A DNA stretch of 6,000 nucleotides, taken from positions 1 to 6,000 of the forward strand of contig JBHJOP010000119.1 of the NCBI GenBank assembly GCA_050329575.1, in the 5' to 3' direction. The translations under genes were made by a program, and so were the position numbers. This stretch comes from JAUXFS01 sp050329575. GTDB taxonomy: Bacteria; Pseudomonadota; Alphaproteobacteria; Rhodospirillales; Defluviicoccaceae. Shown piece by piece: positions 1 through 6,000 of this stretch (positions are counted from its first letter, which is position 1; the number at the start of each line of letters is the position of its first letter). Below the pieces are notes generated by a model. That model searched no databases and was not told the origin of the DNA. It worked only from the letters and a program-made list of their open reading frames with translations.

Positions 1-107
1 CAACGGAACCCGTCCGGCCAACGCGTCGCGGCCAGATAATCGGCACAGGCGGCCTCGTCGGGAAAGCGGCGCTGGAACTCCGGCAGCGAACGGGGAAAGT
101 CGGTCAT
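1..107 (-). CDS. IS1595-family transposase, N-terminal fragment (cut by window edge)
   Basis: The minus strand encodes 35 complete codons starting MTDFPRSLPEFQRRF and continuing with a DEAACADYL segment and RWPDGFR, then runs off the left edge. The pattern of 'EFQ.RF..EEAC..YL...RWP.GF.CP' is the usual opening of IS1595-family (ISXO2-like) transposases, just before a zinc-ribbon CPxC motif that would lie outside the window. The catalytic DDE-type domain is not visible, so whether the gene is intact is unknown. The start at 107 is chosen because GGGAGG lies 7 nt upstream on the minus strand; an in-frame ATG at 122 would add five residues but has no comparable ribosome binding site. It is divergent from the glycosyltransferase operon. 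Family recognition is from the N-terminus alone, so moderately sure. Confidence 0.72.
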   Translation of the reverse strand, partial: MTDFPRSLPEFQRRFPDEAACADYLAATRWPDGFR

Positions 108-128
108 GGCGGGGCCTCCCATGGCAAT

Positions 129-143
129 GTTCGCTTTTTGTTC
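129..143. promoter_or_regulatory. Possible LexA (SOS) box of alphaproteobacterial type
   Basis: The plus strand reads GTTCGCTTTTTGTTC, an exact GTTC-N7-GTTC direct repeat (GAAC-N7-GAAC on the minus strand). This is the known LexA operator pattern in alphaproteobacteria, including the T-rich spacer often seen. It ends 22 nt upstream of the transposase start at 107, where a repressor could block transcription. The alternative is that it forms part of the terminal inverted repeat of the insertion sequence and is bound by the transposase. The pattern is seen directly; the function is inferred. Confidence 0.45.
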
Positions 144-307
144 TACACCACCCGGCCCGCCCCGTCACCATATTTTGCGCCCCCGGATGCAAGGGGATAA
201 GCCTTACTTGCGAAATGGGCATGGAAAATCAGTCGTTCCGGAGATCGGGACGCACGCTCGTCGGCAAGAACCTACAATGCCTATTAGAACTTCCTCACGA
301 AATGTAA

Positions 308-321
308 TTGACCAAGGTCAA
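308..321. promoter_or_regulatory. FNR/FixK/Dnr-type dyad (anaerobox-like)
   Basis: TTGACCAAGGTCAA has two perfect 6-base inverted arms around AA. It fits the TTGA-N6-TCAA core of Crp/Fnr-family operators (FNR consensus TTGAT-N4-ATCAA), with the fifth base of each half changed from T to C, as occurs in some FixK/Dnr-type sites. Its centre lies about 84 bases upstream of the start point expected from the candidate promoter at 364-392, a distance at which class I activation is possible. A single 14-base site can arise by chance, so the call is tentative. Confidence 0.35.
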
Positions 322-363
322 GGAGGCTTCGAGATCCGACATCTAAGAAGCCGCGCACTTTTG

Positions 364-392
364 TTGATTTTCAAAAAATTGGTTCTTTTAAT
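364..392 (+). promoter_or_regulatory. Candidate sigma70-type promoter of the glycosyltransferase operon
   Basis: TTGATT at 364-369 (4 of 6 to the -35 consensus) and TTTAAT at 387-392 (5 of 6 to the -10 consensus) are separated by 17 bases, the optimal spacing. Transcription would start near 398-400 and give a leader of about 60 nt before the first glycosyltransferase start codon at 461. The surroundings are AT-rich, which makes both true promoters and chance matches more likely. Confidence 0.4.
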
Positions 393-460
393 GAATATAA
401 AGTCAGGGTCTACATTTTAGTTATTCCATTTATGCGAATAAGACTCCCGTCATCAACGGC

Positions 461-1654
461 ATGCATATCGGTCTGTTCTTGTCCAGTCTTTCCGGGGGCG
501 GCGCCCAGCGCCGGATCCTCAACCTTGCGCGCGGATTCTCCGAGCGGGATCATCGGGTGGATGTGATCGTCGGCGACGCCGACGGGCCGTTCCGCAGCCG
601 GGTTCCCGCCGCCGCCCGGATTGTCTGCCTCGGCAGCCGCTGCTCGCGACTGCCGCTTCTCAGAGACCGGCGAGGCCTGTGGGTTCCGGCGATGATGCCG
701 TCGCTGGCCCGCTACCTCATGGACCGCCGCCCCGGTGTGGTGCTGTCGACGTCGACGCCGGCCAACCTGACGGTACTGGCGGCGCGCGCCGTGGTCGGCA
801 GCGAAACCCCCGTGGTGGTGAGCGTCAACGTCCATCTGTCGGCGTCTACCGACCGACGATGCAAACCGTACGGACCGATCGTCCGCTGGCTCGCCGCACG
901 AGCGTACCGGCGCGCCGACGCCATCGTTGCCATTTCCGAAGGACTCGCCACGGATTTGGCGGCGACCACAGGAATTGCCCGGGACCGAATCGCCGTGATC
1001 GACAACCCCGTCGACATCCCGGATATCCGGCGTGCGGCGGCGGTGGCGATCGATCACCCGTGGCTCCGGCCGGGAGAGCCGCCCGTCCTCCTCGCCGTCG
1101 GCAAGCTGAAAGCGCAGAAGGATATTCCGACCCTCCTCCGCGCCTTCGCGCGGATCGTCGACCGGCGCCCGGCGCGGCTGGTGGTCCTGGGCGAGGGGGA
1201 GGAGTGCGGCCGGCTGAAGGCACTGGCAGACCGACTGAAGATCGCACACGCGGTGGCGATGCCGGGGTTCGTCGCCAATCCCCATGCGTGGATGGCGCGG
1301 GCTTCGGTGTTCGTGCTGTCGTCGGCGTGGGAAGGGTTGAGCAACGCCCTTCTCGAAGCCCTGGCCTGCGGCTGCCCGGTGGTCAGCACCGATTGTCCCA
1401 GCGGACCCCGGCACGTCCTCGCCGATGGCACCTACGGGCGGCTTGTGCCGGTCGGCGACGATGCGGCGATGGCGGCGGCGATCCTGTCCGTTCTCGACGA
1501 TCCGCCGGCGTCGGACCGTCAGCGGCGGCGGGCGGCGGCGTTCTCGTTCGATCGTGCGGTCAGGCGCTACCTGGAGGTGCTGGGGGCCGTGGAGCGCCGG
1601 CGCGGCATTCCCTTGGCGGTACCGGCCGCGGTCTGCGAGGAGTCGGAGCGATGA
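461..1654 (+). CDS. Glycosyltransferase family 4 protein, first of three (GT-1)
   Basis: A 397-residue retaining GT-B glycosyltransferase, the normal length for GT4. The N-terminal acceptor domain opens with a beta strand (HIGLFLSS) and the glycine-rich GGGAQRR loop at residues 12-18. The C-terminal donor domain has VGKLKAQKD (K215, K220), a GEGEE segment, PGFVANP, and the E-x7-E signature WEGLSNALLE (E291, E299) followed by ACGCPVVSTDCPSGP. In GT4 enzymes the first basic residue of the VGR-type motif contacts the donor diphosphate; here it is lysine instead of arginine. No signal peptide or membrane helix is evident, so it probably works at the cytoplasmic face of the membrane. No Shine-Dalgarno sequence precedes the ATG, and no better in-frame start exists. 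It overlaps the next gene by ATGA. Sugar and acceptor are unknown; surface polysaccharide or LPS assembly is an inference. Confidence 0.9.
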   Translation: MHIGLFLSSLSGGGAQRRILNLARGFSERDHRVDVIVGDADGPFRSRVPAAARIVCLGSRCSRLPLLRDRRGLWVPAMMPSLARYLMDRRPGVVLSTSTPANLTVLAARAVVGSETPVVVSVNVHLSASTDRRCKPYGPIVRWLAARAYRRADAIVAISEGLATDLAATTGIARDRIAVIDNPVDIPDIRRAAAVAIDHPWLRPGEPPVLLAVGKLKAQKDIPTLLRAFARIVDRRPARLVVLGEGEECGRLKALADRLKIAHAVAMPGFVANPHAWMARASVFVLSSAWEGLSNALLEALACGCPVVSTDCPSGPRHVLADGTYGRLVPVGDDAAMAAAILSVLDDPPASDRQRRRAAAFSFDRAVRRYLEVLGAVERRRGIPLAVPAAVCEESER

Positions 1655-2841
1655 ACCGGCGGATCGCCCTTGTCACCCGCTGCCTTGACGGCGGCGGCAT
1701 CCAGCGCAGCCTGATCACCATGGGCGCGGTGTTCGCCGAGCGCGGATTCGACGTCGACCTGCTGGTCGGCGACGCTTCCGGCCCGATGCGGGAAGCCTGC
1801 CCGCCGTCGATCCGCTTGGTGGCATTGCCGATCTCCCCCGTCCTGAAGGCGCGGGCATGGCTGGTCGCCGCCGATCCCGCCGGCGCCCGGGCGATCTGGC
1901 CGCTACTCGTCGGCCCGGGGCCCAGGATGATCCGCCATCTGCCGGCACTGGTCGGCTACCTGGGTCGATGGCGGCCGGATGCGCTGGTCGCCGCCGGAAC
2001 GCAATCGAACGTCGGGGTGATCCTCGCCCGGCGGATCGCCGGCGGCACCACCCGCATTGCCGTCAGCGAGCGTAACGCCATGTCGGTGGTGGCGCGACGG
2101 GGACGCGGCGGCTTCCGGCGCAGCTACCCCGGTATCGCCCGCCGGCTCTACCCGCTTGCCGACGCGGTTGTCGCCGTTTCGCACGCGGTTGCCGACGACT
2201 TGGCGTCGCTCGACGTCCTTCCTCGGCAAAGCATCGCGGCGGTCTACAATCCGGTGGTGACCCCCGGCCTCGATGCGCTGATCGCCGCCCCCATCGACCA
2301 TCCGTGGCTTGACGACGACGGCGCCCCGGTCGTCCTCGGCGTCGGCCGCCTGCATCGCCAGAAGGACTTCCCGACGCTGATCCGGGCGTTCGCACGCATC
2401 GCGGCACGGCGGGATGCGCGGCTGGTCATTCTCGGCGAGGGCGAGGAGCGCGGCCGGCTGGAGGCGCTGAGCCGATCGCTCGGTATCGCCGAACGGATCT
2501 CGCTGCCGGGGTTCGTCGCCAATCCTTTTCCCTGGATGGCGCGGGCTGGGGTGCTGGTGCTGTCGTCCGTGCTCGAGGGGTTCGGGCGGGTGCTGACAGA
2601 GGCGATGGCGTGCGGCTGTCCGGTGGTCAGCGCCGATTGCCCCGGCGGCCCGCGCGAGATCCTTGGTCATGGCCGCTACGGACGGCTGGTCCCGGTCGGC
2701 GACGACCGCGCGCTGGCCGAGGCGGTCCTCGCCACCCTCGGCCACCCGCCAACCCGCGCGGCGCTGCGCCGGCGGGCGGCCCGGTTCACCGCGCACGCCT
2801 GCGCCGACCGATATCTCGAGCTTCTTTTTGCCGACCAGTGA
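1651..2841 (+). CDS. Glycosyltransferase family 4 protein, second of three (GT-2)
   Basis: A 396-residue GT-B, GT4 enzyme paralogous to its neighbours. It has an N-terminal strand RIALVTRCL with GGGIQRS (residues 14-20), a central ADAVVAVSHAVADDL segment with YNPVVTP, and the donor motif VGRLHRQKD with the canonical R233 and K238. It continues with GEGEERGRLEAL, PGFVANPFPWM, and the E-x7-E signature LEGFGRVLTE (E309, E317) followed by ACGCPVVS. It is the only one of the three with the standard arginine; in exchange the usual tryptophan before the first glutamate is leucine. The ATG at 1651 overlaps the TGA of the preceding gene, implying translational coupling. The frame stays open upstream to 679, but that stretch overlaps the first gene and is Arg/Gly/Pro-rich shadow sequence. 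No membrane segment is seen. Substrates are unknown. Confidence 0.9.
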   Translation: MNRRIALVTRCLDGGGIQRSLITMGAVFAERGFDVDLLVGDASGPMREACPPSIRLVALPISPVLKARAWLVAADPAGARAIWPLLVGPGPRMIRHLPALVGYLGRWRPDALVAAGTQSNVGVILARRIAGGTTRIAVSERNAMSVVARRGRGGFRRSYPGIARRLYPLADAVVAVSHAVADDLASLDVLPRQSIAAVYNPVVTPGLDALIAAPIDHPWLDDDGAPVVLGVGRLHRQKDFPTLIRAFARIAARRDARLVILGEGEERGRLEALSRSLGIAERISLPGFVANPFPWMARAGVLVLSSVLEGFGRVLTEAMACGCPVVSADCPGGPREILGHGRYGRLVPVGDDRALAEAVLATLGHPPTRAALRRRAARFTAHACADRYLELLFADQ

Positions 2842-2846
2842 AGGAG
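2841..2846 (+). promoter_or_regulatory. Ribosome binding site of GT-3
   Basis: AAGGAG starts at the last base of the GT-2 stop codon and lies 7 nt before the ATG at 2854. It is the strongest Shine-Dalgarno match in the operon and decides the long start of the third glycosyltransferase over the internal ATG at 2950. Confidence 0.75.
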
Positions 2847-2853
2847 AACGCGC

Positions 2854-4152
2854 ATGCGGAAAAGAGAGCGCAGAGCAGACCCAGGGGATCCGCCGACCTT
2901 CGACCGGTCCCCGGCTGGTGGCGACAAGCCCCCGGGCCGGCATATCGCCATGTTCATTTACGCGCCCACCGGCGGCGGTGCGCAGCGTCGGTCGATCACT
3001 CTCGCCAACGCTTTCGCCGAACGCGGCCATCGCGTCGACTTCGTCGTCGTCCGCAGCCGCGGGCTCAACAGCGGCGAACTCTCGCCGCGGGTGCGGATGA
3101 TCGGGTTCGACAGCCGATGGGGACCGTTTCAAGCGCGGGTGCGACGCACGGTCCGCCACCGTGGAGTGGAAACGGCGCTCAGTGTTCCCGATCTGGCGAG
3201 ATACCTTCGCACCGAGCGTCCCGAGTTGCTGTTGTCGGCGGCAAGCCATGTCAACCTCGTCGCTTTGCTGGCATGGAGGCTCGCCGGCCGGCCGATGCCG
3301 CTGGTGCTGCGGGTGAGCAACCATCCCTCCGCCAACCTCAGTCCGTTCTCGCCGGTCCAGAAGCTGGCGAGGCGCTATCTGCGCTGGCTGGCGTGCCGGA
3401 TCTATCCGTGGGCCGATGCGGTGATCGCCGTCTCCGACGGGGTCGCCGACGAGCTGGCGCGCATCACCCGGATGCCGCGGGAGCGCATTCGCCGCATCTA
3501 CAATCCGGTGGTGACGCCCGATGTCCTGGCCAAGGCGGAAGAGCCGGTCGACCATCCGTGGCTGCTGCCGGACGCGCCGCCGGTCATCCTCGGCGTCGGC
3601 GGCTTCAAGGTGCAGAAGGACTTCATGACTCTGGTCCGCGCCTTCAAGCGGGTGCGCGCGGTTCGACCCGCCCGCCTCGTCATCCTCGGCAAGGGGCCGC
3701 AGCGGCCGATCATCAAGGAGATCGTCCGCAAGCAGGGACTCGCCAAGGATATCGACATGCCGGGCTATGTCGCCAATCCGATGGCGTGGATGGCCAAGGC
3801 CTCGGTGTTCGCGCTGTCCTCGCGGTGGGAGGGGCTGCCCGGCGTACTGATCGAATCGATGGCCTGCGGCTGTCCTGTGGTCAGCACCGACTGTCCGAGC
3901 GGGCCGCGCGAGATCCTCGCAGACGGAGTCTACGGGCCGCTGGTTCCGCCCGACGATCCCGATGCCCTGGCGCAAGCCATCCTGAAAACCCTGTGGCTGC
4001 CGCCGGACCCGCGGATCCTCAAACGGCGCGCCACCCTGTTCTTCCTGGATACCGCTGTCGACGCCTATCTCGAGGTGTTTGAACGCTGCCTCGCGGCGCG
4101 GCAGTGTGGGCCGGGCGACACGGAGCTCCGTCCGATCGCAGCCGTCTCCTGA
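2854..4152 (+). CDS. Glycosyltransferase family 4 protein, third of three (GT-3)
   Basis: A 432-residue GT-B, GT4 enzyme. Residues 1-29 are a charged, Pro/Gly-rich extension absent from the two paralogues; the fold begins at HIAMFIYAP with GGGAQRRS at 40-47. The donor domain has GVGGFKVQKD, in which the arginine expected after VG is glycine (G250) while the lysine (K255) is kept. It continues with GKGPQRP, PGYVANPMAWM, the E-x7-E signature WEGLPGVLIE (E326, E334) and ACGCPVVSTDCPSGP. The start at 2854 is supported by AAGGAG 7 nt upstream; an ATG at 2950 would match the paralogues' N-termini but lacks such a site. The YNPVVTP region shares a 19-base identical stretch with GT-2, pointing to duplication. 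Its stop codon lies in a short repeat also found at the end of ald. The missing arginine could alter donor binding; activity cannot be judged here. Confidence 0.9.
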   Translation: MRKRERRADPGDPPTFDRSPAGGDKPPGRHIAMFIYAPTGGGAQRRSITLANAFAERGHRVDFVVVRSRGLNSGELSPRVRMIGFDSRWGPFQARVRRTVRHRGVETALSVPDLARYLRTERPELLLSAASHVNLVALLAWRLAGRPMPLVLRVSNHPSANLSPFSPVQKLARRYLRWLACRIYPWADAVIAVSDGVADELARITRMPRERIRRIYNPVVTPDVLAKAEEPVDHPWLLPDAPPVILGVGGFKVQKDFMTLVRAFKRVRAVRPARLVILGKGPQRPIIKEIVRKQGLAKDIDMPGYVANPMAWMAKASVFALSSRWEGLPGVLIESMACGCPVVSTDCPSGPREILADGVYGPLVPPDDPDALAQAILKTLWLPPDPRILKRRATLFFLDTAVDAYLEVFERCLAARQCGPGDTELRPIAAVS

Positions 4153-4167
4153 TCCCGCCGGCCCGCA

Positions 4168-4201
4168 CCGTCAGCTCGGCGGCATGCGCAGCGCGCCGTC
4201 G
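4168..4201. repeat. Direct repeat copy A (tail of the dehydrogenase gene)
   Basis: These 34 bases are identical and in the same orientation to 5501-5534. In the second copy they encode the last residues and stop of the dehydrogenase (DGALRMPPS, stop). In this copy the matching minus-strand frame upstream of the tail (GARR and beyond) does not resemble the enzyme, so only the tail is present. A further 13-base identity, TCCTGATCCCGCC, lies just to the left (4147-4159) and includes the GT-3 stop codon. Confidence 0.85.
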
Positions 4202-4354
4202 CGTCGAGCTCCATCGGTCGCAAAATCTCCCGTGAAAACGAGCCGCCAGACAACCTTATTGCAGGAATTGGTCCTTCACGGGGGCATCTTTGCAAGGACA
4301 TTCGCTGCCCTGTCGAACTATCCTCGGTCGATGAGGTTCACCTCGGCTTGGTGT

Positions 4355-4360
4355 GGAGGA
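4355..4360 (+). promoter_or_regulatory. Ribosome binding site of ald
   Basis: GGAGGA ends 4 nt before the ATG at 4365. It overlaps the upstream in-frame GTG at 4353, so it favours the ATG as the true start, which also gives the standard MRIGVPKE opening of the family. Confidence 0.75.
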
Positions 4361-4364
4361 AGCG

Positions 4365-5483
<1,119 letters not shown>

Positions 5484-5497
5484 TCCCGCCCCCCGCT

Positions 5498-5515
5498 CCG
5501 CCGTCAGCTCGGCGG
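5498..5515. terminator. GC hairpin at the convergent ald/dehydrogenase junction
   Basis: CCGCCG-TCAGCT-CGGCGG forms a 6-bp all-GC stem with a 6-base loop, 15 bases after the ald stop. The loop contains the stop codon of the convergent dehydrogenase gene. There is no U-tract on either side, so it is not a classical intrinsic terminator; it may pause polymerase or stabilise the 3' end of the ald transcript. In the repeat copy downstream of GT-3 the upstream arm is changed, leaving only a 3-bp local stem. Confidence 0.3.
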
Positions 5516-5534
5516 CATGCGCAGCGCGCCGTCG
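5501..5534. repeat. Direct repeat copy B (functional 3' end of the dehydrogenase gene)
   Basis: Identical over 34 bases to 4168-4201, same orientation, offset 1333 bases. It includes the TGA stop (minus strand, 5506-5504) and the last nine codons of the dehydrogenase. The associated TCCTGATCCCGCC block at 5478-5490 spans the ald stop codon; the 10 bases between the two blocks differ from the 8 bases in copy A. Confidence 0.85.
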
Positions 5535-6000
5535 AGGCGGATGGTCTCGCCGTTGAGCATGACGTTGCAAACGACGTGCACGACCAGGGCGGCGAACTCG
5601 GCCGGATCGCCGAGGCGGGACGGGAACGGCACCGCGGCGCCGAGCGAGGCCTGGGTCTCCTCGGGGAGCGCTTTCAGCATCGGGGTCCCGAAGGTGCCCG
5701 GCGCGATGGTCACGACCCGGATGCCGTGGCGGGCGAACTCGCGCGCCGCAGGCAGGGTGAGGGCGACGACACCACCCTTCGAGGCGGCGTAGGCGGCCTG
5801 CCCGATCTGCCCCTCGAAGGCGGCGATCGAAGCGGTGTTGACGATCACCCCGCGCTCGCCGGAGGCGAGCGGCGCGCACGCCACCATATCGGCGGCCGCG
5901 AGGCGCATGACGTTGAAGGTGCCGAGGAGGTTGACGGCAACCACCCGCGCGAAGCCATCGAGCGGCTGCGGACCGCTGCGGCCGACGATGCGAGCCGCCG
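5504..6000 (-). CDS. HSD10-like short-chain dehydrogenase (3-hydroxyacyl-CoA dehydrogenase type II), C-terminal part
   Basis: The visible 164 residues run off the right edge, so the N-terminal NAD-binding TGxxxGxG motif is missing. The frame is open to the edge; the GTG at 5944 is an internal valine codon, not a start. Counting from the first complete codon, the SDR catalytic serine is S57 (VNTASIAAFEG) and the YxxxK motif is Y70-K74 (YAASK), with the usual 13-residue spacing. VNLLGTFNVMRLA, IAPGTFGTPML, PFPSRLGDPAEFA and GETIRLDGALRM closely resemble the type-2 3-hydroxyacyl-CoA/17-beta-hydroxysteroid dehydrogenase (HSD10) group, which is more specific than a general FabG-like call. The likely role is NAD-dependent oxidation of 3-hydroxyacyl-CoA in fatty acid or branched-chain amino acid breakdown. 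It is convergent with ald, with 20 bases between stops; no shared regulation is visible. Confidence 0.9.
   Translation of the reverse strand, partial: AARIVGRSGPQPLDGFARVVAVNLLGTFNVMRLAAADMVACAPLASGERGVIVNTASIAAFEGQIGQAAYAASKGGVVALTLPAAREFARHGIRVVTIAPGTFGTPMLKALPEETQASLGAAVPFPSRLGDPAEFAALVVHVVCNVMLNGETIRLDGALRMPPS

Larger units (their letters stand above)
108..460. other. Intergenic region between transposase and glycosyltransferase operon
   Basis: About 350 bases without a credible gene. The part from about 280 to 450 is clearly richer in A and T than the coding DNA to its right. The only open frame here, on the plus strand from 106 to 420, has no family resemblance and no ribosome binding site. 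The outer end of the insertion sequence should lie in the left part, probably somewhere in 145-175, but its exact border cannot be set without the other end. The region also holds a LexA-type box, an FNR-type dyad and a candidate promoter, listed separately. Confidence 0.7.
4153..4364. other. Noncoding gap upstream of ald
   Basis: About 210 bases with no credible gene. The first 50 bases repeat the junction downstream of ald, including the last codons of the dehydrogenase gene. The remainder is less GC-rich and should hold the ald promoter, but I find no convincing -35/-10 pair. It holds an 8-base inverted repeat, CCCGTGAA (4229-4236) and TTCACGGG (4275-4282), a shorter stem GTCCTT/AAGGAC (4271-4276, 4294-4299), and a 12-base hyphenated palindrome GAGGTTCACCTC (4333-4344) about 20 bases before the ald start. 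Confidence 0.6.

Noticed and set aside
145..175. Exact terminal inverted repeat of the IS1595-like element
   Set aside because: The end probably lies here, but the other end and the target duplication are outside the window, so no border can be defended.
180..196. CCCC/GGGG hairpin near 181-196 as a terminator
   Set aside because: A 4-bp stem with no T-tract next to it, in a spot where no gene ends; likely chance.
106..420. 104-residue plus-strand open frame in the intergenic region
   Set aside because: It starts within the transposase start codon region, has no ribosome binding site or recognisable motif, and crosses the promoter and regulatory sites.
679..1650. Upstream extension of the GT-2 frame giving a 720-residue protein
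   Set aside because: The extra 324 residues overlap GT-1 out of frame, are Arg/Gly/Pro-rich and resemble no family; GT-2 starts at 1651 with the conserved N-terminal strand.
1903..3975. 690-residue open frame on the minus strand across GT-2 and GT-3
   Set aside because: GT-2 and GT-3 are in the same frame with high-GC third positions, which keeps the opposite frame open. The translation is His/Arg/Asp-rich shadow sequence without motifs.
4202..4301. Longer pseudogene of the dehydrogenase beyond the 34-base tail
   Set aside because: Translating the matching minus-strand frame past the tail gives no residues resembling the enzyme, so only the tail is called a copy.

Overview
The window looks like chromosomal DNA of a GC-rich alphaproteobacterium. 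The support is high-GC codon use, an alanine dehydrogenase with all expected catalytic residues, an HSD10-like short-chain dehydrogenase, and two regulatory motifs typical of that class (a GTTC-N7-GTTC LexA-type box and an FNR/FixK-type dyad). A more exact placement, for example Rhodospirillales, is only a guess.

Layout from left to right. Positions 1-107 hold the 5' end of an IS1595-family transposase gene on the minus strand, running off the left edge. Positions 108-460 are a comparatively AT-rich intergenic region with a possible LexA box next to the transposase start, an anaerobox-like palindrome, and a reasonable sigma70-type promoter reading right. Positions 461-4152 are a tight operon of three paralogous GT-B, family 4 glycosyltransferases: the first two overlap by ATGA and the third follows after 12 nt with a strong ribosome binding site. 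Positions 4153-4364 are a noncoding gap that starts with a copy of the 3' tail of the downstream dehydrogenase gene. Positions 4365-5483 encode alanine dehydrogenase (ald). From 5504 to the right edge, on the minus strand and convergent with ald, lies the C-terminal part of an HSD10-like short-chain dehydrogenase.

The three glycosyltransferases probably act in succession or with different substrates on one cell-surface glycan; donors and acceptors cannot be read from the sequence. Ald links L-alanine and pyruvate/ammonia metabolism, and the dehydrogenase probably works on hydroxyacyl-CoA or branched-chain intermediates. These two look like ordinary metabolic genes next to an accessory block.

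The observations most worth following are the direct repeat that brackets ald, which looks like a rearrangement scar, the possible SOS box in front of an insertion-sequence transposase, and substitutions at the donor-phosphate-binding position in two of the three glycosyltransferases. I see no convincing evidence for a wholly new biological system here.
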